From the NCBI GenBank assembly GCA_963840835.1, contig CAWJAM010000010.1, forward strand, positions 1 to 64,000: a stretch of 64,000 bases of DNA, read 5' to 3'. The DNA is from Rubrobacter_D sp963840835 (lineage in GTDB: Bacteria > Actinomycetota > Rubrobacteria > Rubrobacterales > Rubrobacteraceae). How positions within the stretch are numbered: the first letter of the stretch is position 1; every line of letters starts with the position of its first letter. The notes under the pieces are model-generated. The model worked only from the letters and a program-made list of their open reading frames with translations. It was not told the origin of the DNA and ran no database searches. Positions 9,612 through 16,331 of the stretch are shown here, piece after piece. The position numbers and the translations under genes were made by a program.

Positions 9612-9970
9612 CGGTCCTGAAGCAGCCCGAGGACGTTGCCGTCGGGGTCAGTGACGGTGGCCACCAGGCGGCCGCCGCCGACGTCGTGCGCGGGTTCCTT
9701 CACGGCGGCACCCGCGGCGGTCACCTCGGCCAGCTTCGCCTCGATGTCCGGCACATGCCAGTAGGCCACCGGCGAGGCCATGCCCTGCGATCCGCCGCCT
9801 GGCACCAGCCCGATGTGCTGGCCCGCGGCCTCGAAGCCGACGTAGTACTCCGAGTCGGTCTGAGGCGGTACGCCGAGCAGGGCGGCGTACACGGCCTTGG
9901 CCACCGCCAGGTCGGAAACGGGGTGCAGCACGGTCTTGATTCCCTGGGTGGAAGAGTCGGTCATGGTCAC
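9608..9970 (-). CDS. VOC (glyoxalase/bleomycin-resistance fold) family protein
   Basis: A 120-residue single VOC protein: HPVSDLAVAKAVYAALLGVPP at the start, YVGFEAAGQHIGLVPG, then VAYWHVPDIEAKLAEVTAAG, and an ending VATVTDPDGNVLGLLQD. These are the usual betaalphabetabetabeta modules of metal-binding VOC proteins. It overlaps the downstream PPOX gene by 4 bases, so the two are probably cotranscribed, with an AGGAGT-like site before the ATG. The function could be dioxygenase, isomerase or drug binding; nothing here decides it. Confidence 0.82.
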   Translation of the reverse strand: MTMTDSSTQGIKTVLHPVSDLAVAKAVYAALLGVPPQTDSEYYVGFEAAGQHIGLVPGGGSQGMASPVAYWHVPDIEAKLAEVTAAGAAVKEPAHDVGGGRLVATVTDPDGNVLGLLQDR

Positions 9971-10134
9971 TCCTTAAGTCGTGGGTCCCAACGACCCGGT
10001 TTGCGTGGGTTTCTTGGTTGCCGGTGGGTGGCGTGGGGCGGGGCCGCGGGTGGGGGAGACCGGCTCCGGGCGGTGCGTCCGGTTCTCCTTCGCGGTCGTG
10101 GCGACCGGGCGGGGAGAGGGGCTCGGGAGCCGGC

Positions 10135-10560
10135 TCAGCCCACCGCCCCCTTCACGAGCGCGCCGATCCTTGCCTCTTCGGCGGCGGTCAGCTCCTTCAG
10201 CGCGAAGGAGGTCGGCCACATGGCGCCCTCGTCGAGGTTCGCCCTGTCGCTGAAGGCGAACGTCGCGTACCTCGTGCCGAACTTCTCGGCGCTCTGGAAG
10301 TGGCAGACGACCTTGCCGTCCTTGTTGGCGTACGCGGGCATTCCGTACCAGGTTTTCGGCGAGAGGTCCGGCGCGTTGGCCTTGACGATCTCATGGAGCC
10401 GCTCGGCCATGGCGCGATCCGTCTCCTGCATCTCCGCGATCTTCGCGAGCACGGCGCGTTCCCCGTCCGCCTTCTGCGCTTCGGCCTTCTGCTCTTTGGC
10501 GCGCTCCCTCATCGCGGCTCGTTCCTCTTTCGTGAATCCCTCGGACTTCTTTGCGCTCAT
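10135..10560 (-). CDS. DUF1801 / iron-chaperone-like protein, copy A
   Basis: About 141 residues. A basic, charged N-terminus (TKEERAAMRERAKEQKAEAQ) precedes the DUF1801 core with TWYGMPAYANKDGKVVCHFQSA and EGAMWPTSFALKELT. DUF1801 proteins are small YdhG-like proteins, sometimes annotated as iron chaperones; the role is uncertain. The ATG at 10560 is chosen because AGGAGG lies about 5 bases upstream. A near-identical paralogue lies at 13344-13778 on the same strand, including upstream DNA. Confidence 0.8.
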   Translation of the reverse strand: MSAKKSEGFTKEERAAMRERAKEQKAEAQKADGERAVLAKIAEMQETDRAMAERLHEIVKANAPDLSPKTWYGMPAYANKDGKVVCHFQSAEKFGTRYATFAFSDRANLDEGAMWPTSFALKELTAAEEARIGALVKGAVG

Positions 10561-10655
10561 CGTTTCCTCCTGTGCAGGTTCTTCCATGTCCTACTCCGTC
10601 CAGCAAGAAGAGTGTACTGCGGCCCCGTGCCCTCACTTCTCGATTCCTGATCGGT
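10135..10655. repeat. Segmental duplication, copy A (DUF1801 gene plus upstream DNA)
   Basis: This segment matches 13344-13874 over the coding region and about 95 bases of upstream DNA. Similarity ends sharply after CGATTCCTGATCGGT in both copies. The junction at 10655 abuts a truncated DUF2867 gene, so the duplication probably inserted into or deleted that gene. Copies are in the same orientation and about 3.2 kb apart. Confidence 0.8.
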
Positions 10656-10659
10656 ATGG

Positions 10660-10872
10660 TCACCCGTTTCTATCCCGCAGCGCCCATAGCACCCGACCCG
10701 CGCGGGAGGCGCCGTCCGACGGGTCGCCCGAGGACATCTCCCGAACCAGCCGCGGGAAGACGTGAGGGCCACCCGGCGTCGGCAACGCCCACACATCGTA
10801 AAGGCGGAAGTCTGGCGCGATCTCGTGGATCCTCCAGGGCCGGGAGGTGTGCGCGGTGTCGGGTAGCCTCAT
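10660..10872 (-). pseudogene. DUF2867 family protein, C-terminally truncated
   Basis: The frame starts MRLPDTAHTSRPWRIHEIAP and continues DFRLYDVWALPTPGGPHVFP, characteristic of the N-terminus of DUF2867 proteins, which are usually about 200 residues. Only about 70 residues remain: the frame stops at 10660, right at the edge of duplication copy A. The function of the family is unknown, and the remnant is unlikely to be active. Confidence 0.65.
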
Positions 10873-11596
10873 TCGTCGACCTCCGTCCGTGCGGTTGCGT
10901 TCTGCGTCCTCTAACGTAAGATGGATGAGCGCGCCTGTACGTGACAAGACGGCCCCCGCGCCGCCGCAGTCGTCGGCCCGGACCCCCCCACGCGATCCGG
11001 CCCGCCAGCTTCTCGCTGGAAGACGGAAGGCCGAAGACGCCCATCTTCAACGCGCATCGTCTGAGCCAGCCTCGGGCAACCGCCTCGTTTGCTCCTCGAC
11101 GTAGCGGACGAATGCCTGCGTGTTCCGCGGCTTGGACTATCTTGCGGAGCCGACCAGCGCCCCTCGAAGGTTCGGGAAAGAGAGCCTTTCGGCGTGCAAC
11201 CGGTCGGGGACGGAGAAGCCGGCACGGTACGCGGCTGCGTCGAGCATGGTCCCTCCCAGTGGAGCCCGGCGAGGACCGTACGGAGGCCACCACCTTTACA
11301 CCTAAATCTTGCCGACCACGGGCGGACGACCCGCCCGCGCTACCCTAATGATTGACGGTCGACCGTCCGAATATGCCCCCCGCGATGCCGGCCGACAGTC
11401 GTCCCCACCTGAGCTCTTGCTCGGTTTCTATCGCTTTCCCGATGGCAGCCCGCCGAAGAAACCGACAAAGCGAAGGAGAACGTGTGACTGATCCGGCCGG
11501 CACGGCCCGTGCCACTGACGGCCGGGCTCTTGTATAATATGATAGTTTACTTTATATTGGTAGTGGACTGTCATATTTTGATTTAGGGGGTTCACG
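10873..11596. other. Region without an intact gene
   Basis: No convincing full-length gene is present. On the minus strand a short frame near 11136-11246 reads MLDAAAYRAGFSVPDRLHAE, looks protein-like and then breaks; it may be the remains of another gene but was not assigned to a family. The last 70 bases before 11597 are AT-rich and hold the probable promoter of the amidohydrolase gene. Confidence 0.5.
11533..11575 (+). promoter_or_regulatory. Probable promoter and inverted-repeat operator upstream of the amidohydrolase
   Basis: A perfect TATAAT lies at 11533-11538, 59 bases before the ATG at 11597; no good -35 box is visible. Overlapping it is an imperfect inverted repeat, TATGATAGTTTAC at 11538-11550 and GTGGACTGTCATA at 11563-11575, 10 of 13 positions symmetrical. 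It could bind the TetR protein encoded just downstream of the amidohydrolase, although the 12-base spacer is long for that family. Confidence 0.45.
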
Positions 11597-12592
11597 ATGC
11601 GGACGATAGCGCTCGAAGAGCACTACGCCACTGGGGCGTTCATGGAGGGCCCGGGGCGGGACCTCAAGGCCCAGGCCGAGGCGGCCCGCGACCACCCCCG
11701 GGTGGCTGCGGGATTAGAGAAGCTCATCGACGGGCTGTGCGACCTGGGGGAGGGTAGGGTCGCGGAGATGGACGTGGCGGGCGTGGACGTGCAGGTTCTG
11801 TCGCTGACCTCCCCCGGGGTGGAGCAGCTCGACGCCGCCGAAGCGGTGACGCTCGCGCGCGAGGCCAACGACGCCCTCGCGGAGGCGGTTCGGCGACGGC
11901 CGGACCGCCTGGCCGGGTTCGCGGCGCTCCCCACGCCGGCGCCGGAGGACGCCGCCGAAGAGTTGGAGCGGGCGGTGCGGGGGCACGGCTTCGTGGGGGC
12001 GCTGATCAACGGCCACTCCCGCGGCCGCTACCTCGACGACACGTTCTTCCGGCCGATCCTGGAGCGCGCCGAGGCCCTGGGGGTCCCGATCTACCTTCAC
12101 CCCACGCCGCCACCGCGGGCCGTGGTCGGGGCGTCGTATTCTGGGGACTTCTCGGCGGGGGCGGCCGTGGGGCTGGCGACCGCGGCGTGGGGATGGCACG
12201 TAGAGACCGCAACCCACGTTTTGCGCCTTGTTCTCGGCGGGATGTTCGATCGGTTTCCGGGGTTGCAGCTCGTGGTCGGGCACATGGGCGAGGGCCTCCC
12301 GTTCTTCCTGCCAAGGTTCGAAGCAGCGATGCCCAAAGAGGTTACGGGGCTGGAGAGGCCGATCGGCGACTATCTCCGCGGGAACGTCCACTACACCTTC
12401 GGGGGGTTCAACTGGACGCAGGCTTTCCTCGACCTACTGTTACAGGTCGGCGCCGGGAGGATCATGTTCTCGGCCGACCACCCCTACGCCCCGATGGCGG
12501 AGGCGCGCGCCTTCCTGGACCGGCTTCCGGTGGCTCTCACCGACAGGGAGAGGATCGCCCACGGCAACGCGGAGCGCCTCCTCGGGCTGTGA
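11597..12592 (+). CDS. Amidohydrolase-2 family protein (resorcylate/ACMS-decarboxylase-like)
   Basis: A 331-residue TIM-barrel protein. Metal-binding candidates are Glu7 and His9 in ALEEHY, His168 in IYLHPTPPP, His229 in VGHMGE and Asp294 in SADHPY, the pattern of zinc/manganese-dependent non-oxidative decarboxylases such as gamma-resorcylate decarboxylase. Members decarboxylate aromatic or semialdehyde acids; the substrate here is not known. The ATG at 11597 follows a GGGGG-type ribosome site. A TetR regulator follows 91 bases downstream on the same strand and is a plausible local controller. This is a cytoplasmic enzyme. Confidence 0.82.
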   Translation: MRTIALEEHYATGAFMEGPGRDLKAQAEAARDHPRVAAGLEKLIDGLCDLGEGRVAEMDVAGVDVQVLSLTSPGVEQLDAAEAVTLAREANDALAEAVRRRPDRLAGFAALPTPAPEDAAEELERAVRGHGFVGALINGHSRGRYLDDTFFRPILERAEALGVPIYLHPTPPPRAVVGASYSGDFSAGAAVGLATAAWGWHVETATHVLRLVLGGMFDRFPGLQLVVGHMGEGLPFFLPRFEAAMPKEVTGLERPIGDYLRGNVHYTFGGFNWTQAFLDLLLQVGAGRIMFSADHPYAPMAEARAFLDRLPVALTDRERIAHGNAERLLGL

Positions 12593-12682
12593 TCGCCGAG
12601 ATAGTCCCACGCGGCGGGGCGATCCTAACGAGCGGAACCGGCCCGTCCGCGACATCGGGCGAGGAACGGCTAGAATCCGGGT

Positions 12683-13288
12683 GTGGAAGCGTCGTCCAAC
12701 AGCGAGCGGAAGGCGGGCTTGCGGGAGCGCAAGAAGGCGAAGACGCGCGCCGAGATACAGCGCCAGGCTCTAAGGCTCTTCCGCGAGCGGGGCTACGGGG
12801 CTACGACCACGAGCCAGATCGCCGAGGCGGCCGAGGTCTCGGAGAGCACCTTCTTTCGCTACTTTCCGACGAAAGAGGATGTCGTTTTCTGGGACGAGTT
12901 CGACCCTCTAATCTTCGAGGCGTTCCGGGCCCAGCCGGCCGAGCTGGGCTCGATCCGGGTCCTTCGCGGGTCCATCCGAGACGCCATGGCCCGAGCTTCG
13001 GCGACCGAGCGCGCGGACCTGCGCGAGCGCCTGGAGCTCCTACTGTCGGTCCCGCCTCTCCGCGCGACGCTCGTGGACCGAATCCACGGCCCCGTACGAC
13101 TGCTCGCGGAGGCGATGGCCGAACGGACCGGGCGGCATCCCGACGATCCGGCCGTGCGAGCGACGGCCGGAGCGGTAATGGGGGTCGGCCTGTCCGCGAT
13201 GTTCGCGGCGGCCGACGACCCCGATGCAGACGTCCTCTCCCTCCTCGACGAGGGGCTGGCACAGCTGGAGGCCGGCCTCCCGATCTAG
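12683..13288 (+). CDS. TetR/AcrR family transcriptional regulator
   Basis: A 201-residue regulator. The N-terminal helix-turn-helix reads ALRLFRERGYGATTTSQIAE, then VSESTFFRYFPTKEDVVFWD (residues about 30-70), classic TetR. The C-terminal ligand domain is unassigned. The start used is GTG at 12683. It follows the amidohydrolase gene in the same direction and may repress it through the inverted repeat at 11538-11575. The ligand is unknown. Confidence 0.87.
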   Translation: MEASSNSERKAGLRERKKAKTRAEIQRQALRLFRERGYGATTTSQIAEAAEVSESTFFRYFPTKEDVVFWDEFDPLIFEAFRAQPAELGSIRVLRGSIRDAMARASATERADLRERLELLLSVPPLRATLVDRIHGPVRLLAEAMAERTGRHPDDPAVRATAGAVMGVGLSAMFAAADDPDADVLSLLDEGLAQLEAGLPI

Positions 13289-13343
13289 TCGCGGTGTGTC
13301 CGTCCTCGTGGCCTTGCTCATCGAGTCTTCATCGGAGCTGGGT

Positions 13344-13778
13344 TCAGCTCACCGCTTTCTTAACGAGCGCGCCTATCCTTTCCTCTTCGACGGCGGTCAG
13401 CTCCTTCAGCGCGAAGGAGGTCGGCCACATGGCGCCCTCGTCGAGGTTCGCCAGGTCGTTGAAGCCGAGCGTCGCGTACCTCGAGTTGAACTTCTCGGCG
13501 CTTTGGAAGAAGCAGACGATCTTGCCGTCTTTGGCATACGCGGGCATCCCGTACCAGGTTCTCGGCCAAAGGGCCGGCGCGTTGGCTTTGACGATGGCAT
13601 GGAGCCGCTCGGCCATGGCGCGATCCGTCTCCTCCATCTCCGCGATCTTCGCGAGCACGTCGCTTTCCCCTTCCGCCTTCTTCCTGTTCGCGCGCGCTTC
13701 TGCCTTTTGCTCTTTGGCCCGCTCCCTCATCGCGGCCCGTTCCTCGTCCGTGAATCCCCTGGACTTCTTTGCGTTCAT
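13344..13778 (-). CDS. DUF1801 / iron-chaperone-like protein, copy B
   Basis: About 144 residues and a close paralogue of the protein at 10135-10560, with the same start context (AGGAGGGAACG before the ATG at 13778). It shares the charged N-terminus and EGAMWPTSFALKELTA, and reads TWYGMPAYAKDGKIVC where copy A has one more residue. Differences are scattered substitutions, so the duplication is not brand new. The role of the family is uncertain. Confidence 0.8.
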   Translation of the reverse strand: MNAKKSRGFTDEERAAMRERAKEQKAEARANRKKAEGESDVLAKIAEMEETDRAMAERLHAIVKANAPALWPRTWYGMPAYAKDGKIVCFFQSAEKFNSRYATLGFNDLANLDEGAMWPTSFALKELTAVEEERIGALVKKAVS

Positions 13779-13874
13779 CGTTCCCTCCTGTGCAGGTTCT
13801 TCCATGTCCTACTTCGTCCATCAAGAAAAGTCTACGTGCGGCTCCGTGCCCTCACTTCTCGATTCCTGATCGGT
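13344..13874. repeat. Segmental duplication, copy B
   Basis: The partner of the segment at 10135-10655, in the same orientation. Similarity covers the DUF1801 gene and upstream DNA and ends at CGATTCCTGATCGGT. Directly after it, at about 13871, begins a remnant of a tyrosine recombinase, so the edge coincides with a mobile-element scar. Confidence 0.78.
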
Positions 13875-13954
13875 CTTCCATGGCAACCCTCTCTCACATG
13901 CTGCCGGGGATGGGCAGCGAGGCAGCCGACGCGATGGGCGAGGCCCTGGGCTGA
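13871..13954 (+). pseudogene. Tyrosine recombinase (phage-type integrase) C-terminal remnant
   Basis: The plus strand reads RSSMATLSHMLPGMGSEAAD then AMGEALG and a stop. This closely resembles the last residues of phage integrases, G-H-S-S-x-x-x-T-L-D-x-Y-S-H-M-L-P-G-M followed by an Ala-rich tail, with the catalytic-Tyr triplet region apparently deleted. It lies about 100 bases from the 3' end of tRNA-Ile, a common integration site. Only about 28 codons remain, so it marks a former integrated element. Confidence 0.6.
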
Positions 13955-14055
13955 ATCGCCCCGACTGGTGTACGAATGGTGTACAGAGAGCCGGGAGGAG
14001 ATCCCGACCCTCTTCGTGTGCTGCGTATTTTCGATGAGTAAGGGGTTTCCTTCGG

Positions 14056-14129
<74 letters not shown>

Positions 14130-14235
14130 TAAGTGATCGGCGCAACAGATCTTCGCCGCCGGAATAATGTACAACACTGGCGGGCTACTGACAACCTGAT
14201 TGAACACAGTAGAGGCTGGCAGTAAAATCGGCCCG

Positions 14236-14241
14236 TATAAT
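14236..14241 (+). promoter_or_regulatory. -10 box upstream of the DUF151 gene
   Basis: TATAAT lies 43 bases before the GTG at 14284 in an otherwise GC-rich region. No convincing -35 hexamer is placed 16-18 bases upstream. A GAGAGGAG ribosome site follows. Confidence 0.45.
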
Positions 14242-14283
14242 AAAATCCCCGCGGCTTCGCGGAGTGAGAGGAGCACATAGCCA

Positions 14284-14784
14284 GTGAGCGCCGACGGCTT
14301 CACCAAGATGTCCATCTACGGCATGAACATGGACCTCTTTTCCTCCAGCCCCATAGTCATCCTCAAGGTGGAAGACGAGAACCGCTACTTGCCGATCTGG
14401 ATCGGCCAGGCGGAGGCCCGCTCTATTCTGTTCAAGCTACAAAACCAGGAGTTCGTAAGGCCGCTGACCCACGACCTCGCTCTTAGCCTCGTCAGCGAGC
14501 TGGGCGGCTCGATGGAGAGGATCACGGTTACCGAACTGAAGGACTCGACGTTCTTCGCCACCATAAGACTGGAGATAGAAGGCAAGAGCGTCGAGGTCGA
14601 CTCCAGGCCCTCCGACGCCATAGCCCTGGCCATCCGCTCGGGGGCCGAGATCTTCGCCTCGAACGAGGTCATAGAGGAGGCCGGCGTCGTCTTCGAGGAG
14701 GCGATAGAAGACACCCCCGAAGAGGAGGTCGTGGACAAGTTCAAGGACTGGATGAACCAGGTCTCCCCCGAGGATTTCAAGTAG
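14284..14784 (+). CDS. Bifunctional nuclease family protein (DUF151)
   Basis: A 166-residue protein with the DUF151 core: VILKVEDENRYLPIWIGQAE near residue 30, RPLTHDLALSLVSELGGSME and VEVDSRPSDAIALAIRSGAE. The acidic C-terminal extension (EDTPEEEVVDKFKDWM) is common in actinobacteria. Plant homologues have been described as bifunctional DNase/RNase; the bacterial role is uncertain. The GTG start follows GAGAGGAG. It is a single-gene unit, and its stop codon lies inside the first of three palindromes downstream, which may act in termination. Confidence 0.9.
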   Translation: MSADGFTKMSIYGMNMDLFSSSPIVILKVEDENRYLPIWIGQAEARSILFKLQNQEFVRPLTHDLALSLVSELGGSMERITVTELKDSTFFATIRLEIEGKSVEVDSRPSDAIALAIRSGAEIFASNEVIEEAGVVFEEAIEDTPEEEVVDKFKDWMNQVSPEDFK

Positions 14785-14921
14785 GGGCGTTTCGCGAAAC
14801 GCCCTGCCCTTCGGGCCGCGGCTTCAGGCATCAATGATTATCGCCTGAGCCGTTCCCATGTAGAGGCCGTTCGCGAACGGCCCGGGTTCGCATTCAAGGG
14901 CGCTTCGCGAAGCGCCCCTAC
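14781..14921. repeat. Three TTCGCGAA-centred palindromes, GTAGGGGCG...CGCCCCTAC family
   Basis: Three perfect palindromes follow the DUF151 gene: 14785-14804 (GGGCGTTTCGCGAAACGCCC), 14865-14882 (GGCCGTTCGCGAACGGCC) and 14898-14917 (GGGCGCTTCGCGAAGCGCCC). All share the core TTCGCGAA. The outer edges read GTAGGGGCG at 14781 and CGCCCCTAC at 14921, so the whole unit is also a large inverted repeat. A related palindrome occurs at 53459-53479. Confidence 0.85.
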
Positions 14922-14980
14922 GACCGCCTAACGGCCCTGTCCTGGTTCGCCTCCGCTGTGTCGCTCTTGAGACGAGGATG

Positions 14981-15250
14981 TCACCGGTCGCCGCCATCTC
15001 CTTCCGGTCCCCCGTCGGAGTTTCCGTCCGTACGGTACCCGGGGTGCGCGCGCAGGAACTCCTCGACCGAGTCGACGTTCCACCCGACGATAACCTCGGT
15101 CGCGTCCCCGTCGAAGCGCGTGCGGATGCGGGCCTCCCTCCTGACGCTACGCCGGACGTACTCCCACGACGTCTCGCCGGCCCGGCGCTCCAGCTGCTCG
15201 GTATAGACGAACCGACCCGTACTCCGGTCCCTTACCATCAAAAGGTCCAA
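14981..15250 (-). CDS. Small hypothetical protein downstream of the RtcB-like gene
   Basis: About 85-89 residues, soluble, basic in the middle (RSVRREARIRTRFDGDATEV) and ending in a Gly/Asp-rich tail. Start options are TTG at 15250, with GGAGG about 8 bases upstream and only 2 bases after the previous stop, or ATG at 15238. The tight spacing suggests it is the last gene of the carboxylase operon. No family was recognised. Confidence 0.55.
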   Translation of the reverse strand: MDLLMVRDRSTGRFVYTEQLERRAGETSWEYVRRSVRREARIRTRFDGDATEVIVGWNVDSVEEFLRAHPGYRTDGNSDGGPEGDGGDR

Positions 15251-15252
15251 CC

Positions 15253-16323
15253 TCAGTCCTCCGGGGAGTCCAACGCCGCCAGACGCTCCAGCAGCCCGGC
15301 CTCTTCCCACGGCCACCGGCCTTCGTTCTCAGGAACCCCGAACGGCGGCGCGCTCGACCACATGTTCCCCGTCCCGGCCGCGGCGAAACTGCCAGAGACT
15401 AGCGCGTCGTTATCAGCGAGAAGTGCTAGACCCTTGCGATGCACCAACCGTCCGTCCCGCTCCTCGACCCCCCCGGCCCTCCAGGCGGCCCGGATGTCCA
15501 GACCCCCCGCCGCTTCGCCCATCAACCGGCGTAGCATCCATACAGTCCTGGCGGCACGGGCGTCGGCGAAGTTGGCAGCGGCGTACAGCGCCGTGACGAC
15601 GTCTTGCGCCTCCCCGCTTTCGACCGGAGCGGAGGGAAGGTCGGGGCTCGCCCCGAAGTCCTCGGACCGGCCCAGGATCCGCGCCCTGTGCGCCGCGAGA
15701 GCGAGCCGTCCAAGATCTCCGGCATCGACCCTGATGACTATGGCCAGGGCCCCCTTCGTGAGTCCCAGGCTCTCCGCGCCCTCGGCGTCGAGGACCTCAC
15801 CGACTACCCTCGGTTCGGGCCTTACCCCCTCCTCCCATTCGCGGGGACCGGCGGCAAGCGCGCTCCGGCCAAGGGCGTCGTCGTCACCGGGCCGCGTACC
15901 GAGAAGCGGCAGGTCGCCTTCCTCGATGAGGCCGTCCTCAGCAGCCGCGCGGGCGCCCGACTCGCACAGCCTCCCGACTCCGGCTTCCTTCAGGGAGGGA
16001 AGGCGGGATCCGGCCTCAGGAAGGTCACGAAGGATTCGGTTCATCAGCCCCCTTGGATTTCCTCCGAGGTTTTCGGATCTCGTCTCGGCTACGAGGAGCA
16101 GGCCGCGTAGTGGGGCGGAGAGGAGGTCGGGGCAGATGTGTGTAGTGGAGACGGCGGCCCACCCGAAACCACTCTGCGAGGCGGCGGCGTAGACGGGGCT
16201 TTCGGCGCCTGGGAGGCTGGCGGCGGGGAGGGCGCGCTCGAGGGCGTCGTCGGGGGCGTAGAGGACGATCTCGGCCTCGTCGCCCTCGCCGCGCCACTCG
16301 TACTCGGCAGCGTGTTCGGCCAA
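15253..16323 (-). CDS. Degenerate RtcB (RNA ligase) homologue lacking catalytic residues
   Basis: A 356-residue protein whose middle and C-terminus align by eye with RtcB RNA ligases. LCESGARAAAEDGLIEEGDL matches the G-A-x-W-A-V helix; ALAIVIRVDAGDLGRLALAA matches the V-H-T-G-S-R-G-L-G segment; ALYAAANFADARAA matches A-A-A-N-F-A-x-A-N-R; and LVHRKGLAL matches V-H-R-K-G-A-T. The metal and nucleotidylated residues are missing: the G-N-H-F motif, the His of the H-x-G-S-R-G motif, the A-H-N His and the C-terminal H-G-A-G are all replaced or absent. It starts 8 bases after the biotin carboxylase stop, so it belongs to that operon. It is probably a pseudoenzyme of unknown role. Confidence 0.6.
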   Translation of the reverse strand: MAEHAAEYEWRGEGDEAEIVLYAPDDALERALPAASLPGAESPVYAAASQSGFGWAAVSTTHICPDLLSAPLRGLLLVAETRSENLGGNPRGLMNRILRDLPEAGSRLPSLKEAGVGRLCESGARAAAEDGLIEEGDLPLLGTRPGDDDALGRSALAAGPREWEEGVRPEPRVVGEVLDAEGAESLGLTKGALAIVIRVDAGDLGRLALAAHRARILGRSEDFGASPDLPSAPVESGEAQDVVTALYAAANFADARAARTVWMLRRLMGEAAGGLDIRAAWRAGGVEERDGRLVHRKGLALLADNDALVSGSFAAAGTGNMWSSAPPFGVPENEGRWPWEEAGLLERLAALDSPED

Positions 16324-16331
16324 GAGTGTCC

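Noticed and set aside
12187..13869. A 560-residue plus-strand frame over the amidohydrolase, TetR and DUF1801 genes
   Set aside because: It is Arg/Pro/Gly-rich and runs out of frame through three real genes; it is a GC-driven shadow.
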